A DNA stretch of 64,000 nt from Hymenobacter qilianensis (GTDB lineage: Bacteria > Bacteroidota > Bacteroidia > Cytophagales > Hymenobacteraceae): assembly GCF_014489555.1 (NCBI RefSeq), contig NZ_CP060784.1:868001-932000 (forward strand), read 5' to 3'. Of this stretch, positions 47,269 through 56,800 are shown piece by piece. Under the pieces are notes generated by a model. The model ran no database searches. It worked only from the letters and a program-made list of their open reading frames with translations, and was not told the DNA's origin. The position numbers and the translations under genes are program-made. The first letter of the stretch is position 1. Every line of letters starts with the position of its first letter.

Positions 47269-47601
47269 TTAGTGGCCCAGGAAATCCTGGGGTGGAATAA
47301 GGATAACCAGATCGTTGCCCTCGGCCTGCACTACGCACTGGCAAGCCAGGCGAGAGTTGATGCGTGGATTTACGGCGCGGTCGATGAAATCCTCCTCTTT
47401 ATCAGAAATTTCGGGTAGCTCATCTTCGCCCTGGAGCACGTATACGTGGCAGGTGCTGCAACCGCACACACCGCCGCAGTTGTGCTGAAGCTGAATGTCG
47501 TTGTTGAGGGCCACGTCCAGCACCGACTCGCCTTGGGCTGCTACGTGAGTCTGCGCGGGCTGGCCATCCTGAAACTGGAAGGTGATGTTAATGGTATTCA
47601 C
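47269..47601 (-). CDS. fdx: 2Fe-2S ferredoxin
   Basis: The 110-residue protein has the adrenodoxin-type pattern CGGVCGCSTCHVYV (C-x5-C-x2-C) and the distal cysteine in SRLACQCVV. ISC-type ferredoxins give electrons for cluster assembly, and the iscX gene downstream supports that role. The start is GTG 47601 (MNTINITFQF). Its predicted promoter overlaps the end of the DUF2520 gene. Confidence 0.9.
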   Translation of the reverse strand: MNTINITFQFQDGQPAQTHVAAQGESVLDVALNNDIQLQHNCGGVCGCSTCHVYVLQGEDELPEISDKEEDFIDRAVNPRINSRLACQCVVQAEGNDLVILIPPQDFLGH

Positions 47602-47632
47602 AAAGTAGGGTTCTGGGGGGCAATTGCGGGCA

Positions 47633-47663
47633 CGAAGGTACGCACCACCGCTCCCTTATCAAA
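47633..47663 (-). promoter_or_regulatory. Predicted ferredoxin promoter
   Basis: Minus strand TTTG (47663-47660), a 19-base spacer and TACCTTCG (47640-47633), the best-spaced -33/-7 pair in the window. Confidence 0.6.
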
Positions 47664-47664
47664 G

Positions 47665-48501
47665 CTACAACTCTGTCTCGTTGTTTGGCACCACGAAGGG
47701 CAATTGTTGCTGAATACTGTCGCTCAACGACTTATACAAAGCCAGCCAGGCCGGATGAGCGGTTAGCTCCGCCTGATGGCGAACCAGCGTAGGCACATCA
47801 CGGCGGGCAGCGGGCCCGGTTTGCACGCTGAAAGGCGGGGCAGCTATGGCTTTTTCCACGGTTTCGCGCAGTAAGGGCGCCAGTAGCTCAAAAGGCAGGT
47901 TCGCCTCTGATAGTAAGGCATGGCTGATGCCTAGCAGGTGATTGGTAAAGTTGCTGGCAAATACGGCCGCTACGTGTAGGCGCTGGCGTTGAAGAGTAGC
48001 CACCGGCTGCACCAAATTGCTCAGACTATGTCCCAAGGCCATCAACACTGTTTGCCCGGTTTCATCGGCAGCTTCAATACAAAGCGGTACGGTTGCCCAG
48101 TCTATCACGCGGCCGGGACTAAAAGTTTGCAACGGATAAAAAACACCGCCTCGCACTTTAGGGTAAGCCTCAAACAAACTCAGTGGCAAAGCACCCGCCG
48201 TATGAGCTATCAAAGCACCAGCCGGGAAATTAGCCCCGGCCAATACCTCCGGTACAGCCGCGTCGGGTACTGAAAGCAGGTATAAATCGGCGGGCGGCTG
48301 AGTCCTGAAATCGAGGCTGGGGCTAACCACTGCGCCGGATAGTTGGGCAGCCAGGCTTTGGGCGCTAACTGCCGTTCGGCTCCAAACCGAGACGACCTGG
48401 TGGCCAGCTTGTAGCAACGCGGGACCTAGTAGGCTAGCCACACGGCCGGCACCAAGCAAGGCAATACGCTGGGGGGCAAATATGGGCTGAAGTGTGCTCA
48501 T
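47665..48501 (-). CDS. Rossmann-fold and DUF2520 domain protein
   Basis: The 278-residue protein opens with a nucleotide-binding fold (RIALLGAGRVASLLGPAL), then SVPDAAVPEVL and the HTAGALPLSLF strand, followed by a helical DUF2520 domain (HVAAVFASNFTNHLLGIS). It resembles ketopantoate/pyrroline-carboxylate-type reductases; the substrate is not known. ATG 48501 is preferred over TTG 48510. The intact G6 run near 48471 encodes FAPQ. Confidence 0.87.
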   Translation of the reverse strand: MSTLQPIFAPQRIALLGAGRVASLLGPALLQAGHQVVSVWSRTAVSAQSLAAQLSGAVVSPSLDFRTQPPADLYLLSVPDAAVPEVLAGANFPAGALIAHTAGALPLSLFEAYPKVRGGVFYPLQTFSPGRVIDWATVPLCIEAADETGQTVLMALGHSLSNLVQPVATLQRQRLHVAAVFASNFTNHLLGISHALLSEANLPFELLAPLLRETVEKAIAAPPFSVQTGPAARRDVPTLVRHQAELTAHPAWLALYKSLSDSIQQQLPFVVPNNETEL

Positions 48502-48630
48502 CGGACGCAAGAAAGTGCTTAATCCCCTGATTCTGTTGTCCCGCCAGCAAAACGTCCGTTCCCAGCCGCAGCGTCAGATTTGATGGATGGCGAAGTCATC
48601 GTTATGCGTAGGATTAGCCACATACAGCAA

Positions 48631-48685
48631 CTTATCCACAAAAAAAGCCCCCAGAAAGCTTCTGGGGGCTTTTTTTGTGGATAAG
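48631..48685. terminator. Perfect 55-base palindromic terminator after ccmF
   Basis: CTTATCCACAAAAAAAGCCC and its full complement around AAGCTT; the longest stem of this terminator type in the window. Confidence 0.85.
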
Positions 48686-48692
48686 CTGTTTA

Positions 48693-51298
48693 TTAAGCCA
48701 CCGATTCCGCGCGGCGCGGCGCGGGTGCCTTTCTAATGGTGCTTTTGTCTGTGGGAGCAGGCTGAACGGAATTTTCGCGCAGCTCGCGGCGGCGCTTGGC
48801 GAAGGCCATTCCAAATCCAACCGTCATGAGCAGCGTGCCGCTCCAGAGCAGATTGATGAAGGGCTTTTCCACAGCTTTCAGGATGATATAATCCTTAGCC
48901 GTAGTACTGACGCCGAAGGTGAACTTGCCCTTCTCAGGATCTACGTTGATGAAAGACAGACGCAGGCCCAGGTCTTCTACCTCATCGGGTACGCGGCCAA
49001 TAAGCCGGTCGCGCACTACAAACATGGGATGCACGTGGTACTTTTTCTTTTCTCCATGCACGATAAAATCGCCCTGAATAGCTAAGTCGCCCTTTTTCAG
49101 GCCTAAGCCGGCCGTTTGATGAGCAGGCTCGATGGCCCGCAGCACTGCGAAGTAATCGTTCAGGAAAATGGTGTCACCCACGGTGATTTCGTGCTCTTTC
49201 ACCTCGGTCCAGTCCTTTTCCTTGCTCGGATCGGGAACGGTGCTGATGTGAGAGTAAATGTCGTGGTCAACGAACTGCTTGAGCGCTGGTGAAGCCAACA
49301 AGCCCATCTCTTCATTCACCTGAGCCCGGGGGAAAAGCGTGAAGGCTTCCTGCGTTTCGCGGTCTTTGTACTCAACGCGGTAATAGGTATTCTCAGGGCG
49401 GATTTCGAGCGTATCACCAACCTTGTAATAGGTCTTGTCCTTGATTTTTATGTCGCCGCGGGCAATTACCTTATACTCATCATCGGTACGATAAATCAGC
49501 TCCTTATTAACGTACTCAGGCATGCCGGGCACCTCAAAATACTGGCCGGTGTAGCTTACATCGTATTTGCCCATCGGAGCTATTTCGTTGCGCCAGAGCA
49601 GTACGTTGTCGCGGTTTATCTCCTCCGGAAACTCACGCGAGTACACAAGGCCCGATACGTTCGCGGAGATAATATTGGAATAGCCCGCCGAGGCCAGAAT
49701 GCCCAGCAGCATCAGCGCTACACCAATATGAGCCACACCCCCACCCGATATACTTACGCGCCGCATCATTAAGCTGAGCACCATTCCCAGGTTGGCCAGC
49801 ACCCCAAACAGGGCTGCCGTGAGCAGCAGAATATAGGTCGGCTCCATCTGAAGCTTGTTGTAGCGCACCAGCAGAATAACCAGCGCCGCCCCCAGCAAAG
49901 TCAGAATACCGGGCACTGCCAGCGAGTTCATCAGGCTTTGCTTGTCGTTTTTCTGCCACCACATCACCTGCGCCAGGCCCGACAGCAAGGCCACACCCAC
50001 GCCGATATACAGCTGAATCTTGGTGTAGTGCGCAATCTGGTCGGCGGGTAAAGCCAGGTTAGATTTGATGCCCAGGAAGCCCAGGAAAGAATTGTAAACG
50101 GGAATGCTCGTTGTTACCAGCACCTGGAAAGCGCCGAGGCACAACACGGTAGCCCCCACAAATACCCACAGCTCAGCATTATACGTTGTCAGCTCTTTCT
50201 CGGAAATTGGGATGGTCTTCCAGCGCCACACCAGCATGCTGATAGCCACTATAAAGAAGAAGCCCATGTAAATCAGCAGCTGCCCAGACAGACCTAAGTC
50301 GGTGAAGGAGTGCACCGAAGCATTGCCTAACACACCACTGCGGGTGAGGAAGGTAGCATACAAAATGAGCAGGAAGGTGGCGATGACCAGCACAAAAGAA
50401 GTGCGCAGGCCCAAGCGGCTGCGCTTCCACAATATCATGCCGTGGATGGAAGCCACCAGCACCAGCCACGGAATATACACGGCGTTTTCAACCGGGTCCC
50501 AGTTCCAGTAGCCGCCAAAGTTCAGGGTTTCGTAGGCCCAGTAAGCGCCCATCATCACACCCACGCCCAGCACCAAGGCGCCCAGCAGCGTCCAGGGCAA
50601 AGCGGGCTTCACCCACTTGCTTAATTCTCCTTTCCACAAGCCAGCTATAGCAAATGCAAATGGCACCAGCGTAAGCGCAAAGCCCAAAAAGAGTGTTGGG
50701 GGGTGAATTACCATCCAGTAGTTCTGGAGCAGCGGGTTCAGACCAGTACCATCTTTGGGAATAAAGTTGGGATCGTTTTTCCAGACAGGCAGATCAACGA
50801 GGAAGTCGCGCAGCAGAATAAACGGCGACGAGCCAATTTTCAGCTCGCCTATTACGACGCCCAAGATCATGGAAGTCAGGAAAAGCTGCACGCCGGCAAA
50901 CACCGTCATCACAGGCGCTTCCCACTTCTTATTAAAGCGAATGATGGCTACGCCCAGCACGACGTGCCAGAATATCCAGAGCAGGAAGCTACCCTCTTGC
51001 CCTTCCCAGAAGCAGGAAATCATGTAGTACACCGGCAAATGGTTGCTGGAGTGGCTCCACACGTAGTAGTACTCGTACCGGTGGCCATAGATCAGGCTAA
51101 ACAAGCAGCCGATAATGGACAGCACCGCCACGCCGTGCACCAAAAAAGCCCCCGGCCCAAGCGCCGCCAGACAATATCGTCGTCGCCTAAGGGGCGGCGG
51201 CTGGTTGCCATGTAATAGGCATACGCCGCCACGATGGCGGCCACAAACGCTATGATAACACTTAAGTGTCCGAGGTCGCCGATGAAAGTATTGAGCAT
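48693..51298 (-). CDS. ccmF: Cytochrome c maturation protein CcmF (one apparent frameshift)
   Basis: A polytopic heme-handling protein with the WWD-type motif (GGYWNWDPVENAVYIPWL), a heme-lyase membrane core and a C-terminal periplasmic part. It starts MLNTFIGDLGHLSV at 51298. The frame breaks at the run 51149-51153; one more G on the coding strand gives RRLGRGAFLVHGVAVLS and 868 residues. CcmF attaches heme from CcmE to apocytochrome c. Last gene of the ccmBCDEF run. It ends with a basic tail (APAPRRAESVA). Confidence 0.92.
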
Positions 51299-51304
51299 TT
51301 CTTT

Positions 51305-51416
51305 TTAATTAATAATTAAGAATTAGCGATTAAGAATTGATGCTTGAGTTTTGAAAGCACTGACAACCAATGTGATAAACTCAACTACTAACTCTTAATT
51401 GTTAATTACTAATTGA
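51305..51416. repeat. AT-rich inverted repeat between ccmE and ccmF
   Basis: TTAATTAATAATTAAGAATT (from 51305) pairs imperfectly with ACTCTTAATTGTTAATTACT (from 51391). The right arm covers the ccmE stop codon. Confidence 0.65.
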
Positions 51417-51837
51417 TGGCGGCCGTTGCGCCTTTCACTTCTGTCTCCACGTACTTGGAGGGGCACTTCAACAGGATCTTATCGGCCACGAAGATGTCGT
51501 TACGCATTGCGCCGGTAATCACTACCTGCTCCGACTTGTCAAAATCCTGGGGCTTGGGGTTGAAGTAGATAACCCGCTGCGCAATCCGGTTGGTATCAAC
51601 CAGCGTGAAGGCGAAGTAGTTAGGATCGAGCGTAGGATTATACTCCAAGCCCGTGATGTTTTTCTGATTGTCGCGGGGTAGGCGGCCTACTACGTGTACT
51701 TTGGTCAGGTTGCCTTCAGCAGCGCGCTCACGGGCTTCCTTGAAGGATACATACACGCTGGCATCGCCGGCCGCGCTCATAATGATACCAATAGCAATGG
51801 CAATTACCGCGATGGCGAGAATGTGGGTTTTTTTCAT
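51409..51837 (-). CDS. ccmE: Cytochrome c maturation heme chaperone CcmE, cysteine type
   Basis: The 142-residue protein has an N-terminal anchor and the CcmE OB fold (VHVVGRLPRD, AFTLVDTN, VVITGAMRNDIFVADKILLK). At the heme attachment site it reads KCPSKYVE, so the classical HxxxY is CxxxY. Cys-type CcmE proteins are known in some other bacteria and archaea, where heme is bound by Cys instead of His. It follows the ccmD-like gene by 85 bases. Confidence 0.9.
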   Translation of the reverse strand: MKKTHILAIAVIAIAIGIIMSAAGDASVYVSFKEARERAAEGNLTKVHVVGRLPRDNQKNITGLEYNPTLDPNYFAFTLVDTNRIAQRVIYFNPKPQDFDKSEQVVITGAMRNDIFVADKILLKCPSKYVETEVKGATAAIN

Positions 51838-51922
51838 GTTGCGAAGAGTGCGGGTCGGTTAATCTGAACAACTAAAGCCGGATGAAAAATCCTTGGGGGG
51901 CAATTTTAGATGAGTAACTCGT

Positions 51923-52150
51923 TTAGCGAATCTCTTTTTCCAACCGGCTCACTTTGCGGTCGAGGGAAATGAGGTAGCCAATCAAGCCAATGACTACAAT
52001 TAAAATCACGGCAACGACCACGTAGATCTTGCCGCTTTGGCGCAACGCATCCGCCATTTCAGGGGTGTCGGCAGTTTGCGCAACGGCTCGCCCAACGGTA
52101 GCAAGCAGCGTCAGCAGGAGCAAAAAGGCGTTACGCCAGCTGTTTTTCAT
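51923..52150 (-). CDS. ccmD: CcmD-like small membrane protein
   Basis: A 75-residue protein with a signal-like N-terminus (LLLLTLLATVGRAVAQ), a second membrane helix (IYVVVAVILIVVIGLIGYL) and a basic tail SLDRKVSRLEKEIR. Size, one main helix and place between ccmC and ccmE fit the CcmD family, which helps release CcmE from the CcmABC complex. It overlaps the ccmC end by 20 bases, so expression is coupled. Confidence 0.8.
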   Translation of the reverse strand: MKNSWRNAFLLLLTLLATVGRAVAQTADTPEMADALRQSGKIYVVVAVILIVVIGLIGYLISLDRKVSRLEKEIR

Positions 52151-52808
52151 ACATCTTCTGTTTGAGAAATTCGAGGCGGCTACTCACTTGAGTAATCCAG
52201 AAGCCAATGAGCGTCCAGCCGATGACGGCGGGATAGAATACCATGCGCATGTTGCTATCCAGGTCATAGTTGCTAAAACCAGGGTTGCCGCCCGCGCCAG
52301 GATGCAGCGAATCGGTGAGGCGCGGCAACACGAAAAGCAGCGGAATGGCCGCCGCAAACGCAAAGATATTGTACACGGCGCTGATGCGCGCCCGCTGCTG
52401 CTCATCGGTAAAGGACGAGCGCAACACAATATAAGCGCCGTAGATAAGCATCGCAATGGCGGCCCCATTCAGGCGCGGATCGGACGTCCACCAGGCGCCC
52501 CAGGTGTAGCGCGCCCACATGCTGCCCGTGGCTAACCCCAACATTCCCATCACGATACCCGTCTTGGCCGACTCGTGCGCCAAGGTGTCGAGGCGGGCAG
52601 TGGGCGTGCGGAGGTAGCGGATAGAGTAGTAAACCGACGTGGTCAGAATAATGGTCATGCCGAACCACATCGGCACGTGGAAATAGAGGTTGCGAATGCT
52701 TTCGTTCACGATATCCAGCCGCGGCACTGGCACCAACAACCCCGCTACTACCGTGTACAATACCAACACGATAGCAAGCACTTTCCACCAGTTTCTTTTT
52801 AGAGACAT
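52131..52808 (-). CDS. ccmC: Heme exporter/handling protein CcmC
   Basis: A six-helix protein with the tryptophan-rich heme motif WGAWWTSDPRLNGA and flanking histidines (LYFHVPMWF and HESAKTG). CcmC loads heme on CcmE. ATG 52808 (MSLKRNWWKVL) gives 225 residues; a frame extension to 52877 has no family likeness. A G6CTTTTT motif at about 52905 lies in the gap to ccmB. Confidence 0.92.
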   Translation of the reverse strand: MSLKRNWWKVLAIVLVLYTVVAGLLVPVPRLDIVNESIRNLYFHVPMWFGMTIILTTSVYYSIRYLRTPTARLDTLAHESAKTGIVMGMLGLATGSMWARYTWGAWWTSDPRLNGAAIAMLIYGAYIVLRSSFTDEQQRARISAVYNIFAFAAAIPLLFVLPRLTDSLHPGAGGNPGFSNYDLDSNMRMVFYPAVIGWTLIGFWITQVSSRLEFLKQKMYEKQLA

Positions 52809-52953
52809 GAGAAGCAAAACGGTGAATGGAAAAACAAGCCCGAAGACTTGCCAACTAATCCTGCTGCAAAACAACAAGCTGACACGGTAATTTGTGACGA
52901 CTTGCGGGGGGCTTTTTCTTGATTATTATCACTCATTATCAGAGCCTTTACAA

Positions 52954-53631
52954 CTAGCCGCGCCACAAAAAAGGAAACAGCAGGTACGACACGGCCGTCA
53001 CGATCAGGTTCAGGGCCAATAGCGTAAGCAGGGAGCCGCTGCTGGCCTCAAACTCCAGCCCATCGAGGGCGTTTTTAGATACTTTGATGAGCAGCAGCAG
53101 CATCGGAATCATGATGGGGAAGCCAAGCACCGCCATGAGCGTACTGCTGTTGGTGGCCTTGGAGGCAATGCCCGACACCAGCGTGAGCGTGGTAGCAAAG
53201 CCTACGGCGCCCAGCCCCACGTTGCCAACAAAAAGCGGTACATCCTGCACCGGATTGCCCAGCACCACAGCATACAGCGCAAACCCAACCAGCGCCAAGC
53301 CCAGCAGCAGCACGGCGTTGTAGGCGATTTTGGCCAGAATTACGGCCTGCGGCCGCACCAGCGTATAGTAGTAAAGCAGGCGGCCCCGACTTTCCTGCAA
53401 AAAGCCTTTCGCGGCGGCATTTACGGCGGTAAAAAGCAGGATGATCCAAAACAGCGCGTTCCAGGCCGGAGCCGGTAATTGCCCCCCACGCAGCGCAAAG
53501 CTGAGATAACACACAAATACGGTGCTGCCTACGTACAGCAGCATCCCATTCAGCGCCGCCCGTTGCCGCCATTCCAGACGAAAATCCTTCTGCATTAAAT
53601 ACCAAATCTCACGAAGGAGCAACACGGCCAC
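52954..53631 (-). CDS. ccmB: Heme exporter subunit CcmB
   Basis: A six-helix ABC permease subunit of the CcmAB complex: LREIWYLMQKDFRLEWRQRAALNG at the start and a strongly hydrophobic remainder. The frame is open to GTG 53652, but a TATCTTTG promoter element sits exactly there, so I prefer a GTG at 53631 (or 53625); ATG 53595 is also possible. First gene of ccmBCDEF. The partner ATPase gene ccmA is not next to it. Confidence 0.87.
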   Translation of the reverse strand: MAVLLLREIWYLMQKDFRLEWRQRAALNGMLLYVGSTVFVCYLSFALRGGQLPAPAWNALFWIILLFTAVNAAAKGFLQESRGRLLYYYTLVRPQAVILAKIAYNAVLLLGLALVGFALYAVVLGNPVQDVPLFVGNVGLGAVGFATTLTLVSGIASKATNSSTLMAVLGFPIMIPMLLLLIKVSKNALDGLEFEASSGSLLTLLALNLIVTAVSYLLFPFLWRG

Positions 53632-53651
53632 GGGACTAGTGAATGGGACCA

Positions 53652-53659
53652 CAAAGATA
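53652..53659 (-). promoter_or_regulatory. Predicted ccmB operon -7 element
   Basis: TATCTTTG on the minus strand, an exact TAnnTTTG match, overlapping the longest possible ccmB start and so helping to choose a later one. Confidence 0.55.
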
Positions 53660-53740
53660 GTCGCTGGCGGCTGGTTTTTACTGCTTCGGGCCTGATGTTT
53701 AAGGTCTAGGCTTTGAGGGCAGCTGAACTATACCAGCCAT

Positions 53741-53775
53741 AAAAAAGCCCCCGGGTTATTTCCGGGGGCTTTTTA
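53741..53775. terminator. Terminator between ccmB and the large propeller/barrel gene
   Basis: AAAAAAGCCCCCGG and CCGGGGGCTTTTT arms with a 7-base loop, downstream of the large minus-strand gene. Confidence 0.8.
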
Positions 53776-53816
53776 CAATAGATTTCGGACCCAAAAAGTG
53801 GTTTCGGAGCTAAACT

Positions 53817-56800
53817 TTAGAAGTCGTAGCCGAGCGTAAAGTATAGCTTGGGGCTCAACTGTTCAAAGTCTTCCTGCCCCCAAGCAATATCTCCTTTTCC
53901 GTAGAAGCCCAGCAGAGTTGTCCGGATCCCGAAGCCGTAGCCCACGAGCAAAGGGTTGCGGAAGTTGACGACAGTAGCCGAGAAGGAGTTGCCATTCCCA
54001 CCTATTATGTTGGTATTAAAGGAGTTGTTTTCATTGAACGGATTCGGGCCGGAGTAAGCCGAGCCGGCATCAGCAAAAGCGGTTAGCTGTAGGTTGCGGA
54101 AAAAGCCTGACTCTACTGGCTTACGCGTGAGGTACTGAATGATAGGCACCCGCAGCTCGGAGTTGAACAACACATACTTTGGGCCTATGCGCTTGCTATA
54201 GTCAAACCCGCGCAGATTGGTCACAAACTCCTGGTAGAACATCTGCGTGGGGTCGTAGGTAGAGGGCAGAATGCGCTGGTCGTTCTGGTAGTCGTTGTTT
54301 AGCCAGTTGTCCATGCCGCCGAGACGGAACTGCTGCCGTGTATCGCCGAAGAACTGCCCATAGCTGGCGCGGTTGGCCCAGATGATCTGCCGGTGAATCT
54401 TCTGGTAATGACGCAGATCCACGTAGATCTTGCCGAAGTTCTGCGACTTGTCATTCAGGCTGTTCAGCTTCATTACACCCACTTTCATGCGCGTGCCCTG
54501 CAGCATATTAACGCCGGTAGCAATGGAGTTATCATACACCAGCTCGCCGGTCAGGCCCAGATAGTTGCGGCTTATGTCCAGCGAGTCGTCGAATACGTTG
54601 ATCAGCGTTCGGTTCACATTCACAAAGCGTGGCCCGCCGCGTAAGCTCAGGTTGTGCGTAAGCGGATAGGCAATGGTAGGAGCCACCTCATGACGGCCAT
54701 AGCGGGTACGGCCCAGGCCGGTCAGGTCGAAGAAATAAGCCTGTTTCTGGTAGCGTATGCTCCAGTCGTAGCGGCGGCGCAGGTCCGTGTACTCGGCATA
54801 TATGCTGCTGGTCTTTAAATCGGTGAGACCAAAAATGCCCGCCTGAATGCGTTGGTTTTCAAACAGGTCCGTCATGTTGGCCTGCCCGATCAAGCCAAAG
54901 CCCAGCAACGGATCTACGTACAGCGACGACACGACATTATCGATGCTGAACTGCGGGCTGTACCGATACGGACCCGTCAGAGCGAAGGCATCGGCCGGTG
55001 GAGCGGTAGGCAGATTAGCGGCCGTAGCCGAGCGCCGCCGCGCATTGGTTCGCGTGGGCGCATCCTCATCAAACTCATAGTTGCTGGTGTTGATGGGCTC
55101 CTCTGTCTGCTTTTGAGTTACTTGCGGCTGCGGCGTCGCCGTCGAATCAGTCGCAATTTGCCCCCCAGGCTGCCCTGCCAGTGTGGAAGTAGAATCAGCT
55201 ACCGGCGCAGGCGCGGGCTCTTGAACCGGAGCTGGCGCGGGTGCTGGCGGCGGTGGCGCCGACCGCTCTTCCAGTATTTCCTGACGCGCAGTTTTGGCCA
55301 ACGTCATATTCTCCGGCAAGGCATAGGTGGGATACACATACACCATGTCGCGGGCACGGTCGGCGGCTATAAATCCCAGCGCGCCAGTACCGGCATGAAA
55401 GTCGAAGTCCTTGAGGTTGGTGGAAAAGTTACTGGCCGCCGTCCGCTGACGCGTGGTGAGTGAGTAGCGGTACAAGCTGCGGATGCCACTTTCTTCGCCC
55501 AGGTACAAAATCTCGGTGTCGGACAGGGCGCGGGGCCGGCCTTCGTTGGAAATAGTGCTCACCAGCGACTCCACCGGCTGCTCGCGCCCATCAAGATGAT
55601 ACAGAAACAAATCGTAGTTATTCACGACGCTGGCAAAGTTGCCCTCTGCCGTGCCGTCCGACCACCGGTTGGAGCTGAACACGATACCGGCGCCGTTGGG
55701 CAAGAAAGTAGGCTGCACATCGTCGAACAGATCATTGGTGATGCGCTCGGGAGTGCGGCTGCCGGCCCGCAGCAGATACAGGTCATTTTGCCCCCCACGC
55801 GTACCGCTGAACACCAACGACTTGCCATCGGGCGAGTATGCCAGATCGAGCACCTGGGAGAAGGGCTGGAAAATAGACGACCCACCTTTGCTGAAGGGCA
55901 GAGCTTCGCGTAAGTTGGTTATCACCCCATTCAATACGCCGGCATCGGCAGGACGTAGCCGTAGCGTCATGTAGCCTTTATCCATCTCCGCTACCGCTAC
56001 CTGACCGTTTCCGCGCCAAGCCAGCACTGGCAGCCGGTTTTCTACCTGCTGGTCAGGTGTTTTGTAGCCACCACGGTGAATGGTGTTTCGGCCAGAGCCA
56101 TTACGGTTGACGGTCATCACGCGGTAGCGGCCACGATCAAGGGCCACGTATGCCAGACGCTGCCCATTGGGGCTCAGTACCGGCTGCGAATACTGCACCG
56201 CTTTGCGGTTGTTGCTTACAATCTGGTTTTTCTCATCGGGCTGCACCAGCGGCACCACTGGCTGGGCATTCAACTGGCGGTAGTAAGCCAGCCAATCGCG
56301 CAGGAATACTTTATAAGGCACATTCAGCGAGCTGCTGATGCCTACTTCCACGTCGCGGGTAATGCGCGTGAGGTTCAGAATATTCTGGATAGTGGTATAG
56401 CCGTAGCGCTCCGCAATGTAATTCCAGACGCTCTGGCCCGCCAGCTGGGGATTGCGCAGGAAGAACGGGGCTGTTTTGGTGCCCTCGTACTGCTGCGTCA
56501 TGTCGCGCATGTAGTCATCCATCTCCACGCTCCAGCCCTCGGCGGCATATGATGATGCGCCGGCAATAAACCACTCGGGCAGCTGCAATAAGTAGGTGCT
56601 CTGAATAACTTCCTTCAGCGAGCCGCCATACATCATGTCGTTGAGCAGCACGCGGGTAATCTGGGAGCTTACATCGCGCTTAAACAGTGTTTGCTGACCC
56701 TGAAACGCAATTTGCACCTTATTCATGCGCAGCAGCGAGGTTTCGCCACCGGTTTGATACTTGTCGCTATCCAGGCCGATATTGCTCTGCCGCAGGTCGC

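Noticed and set aside
54852..55463. 203-codon plus-strand open frame
   Set aside because: Antisense to the large propeller/barrel gene; arginine-rich chance composition.
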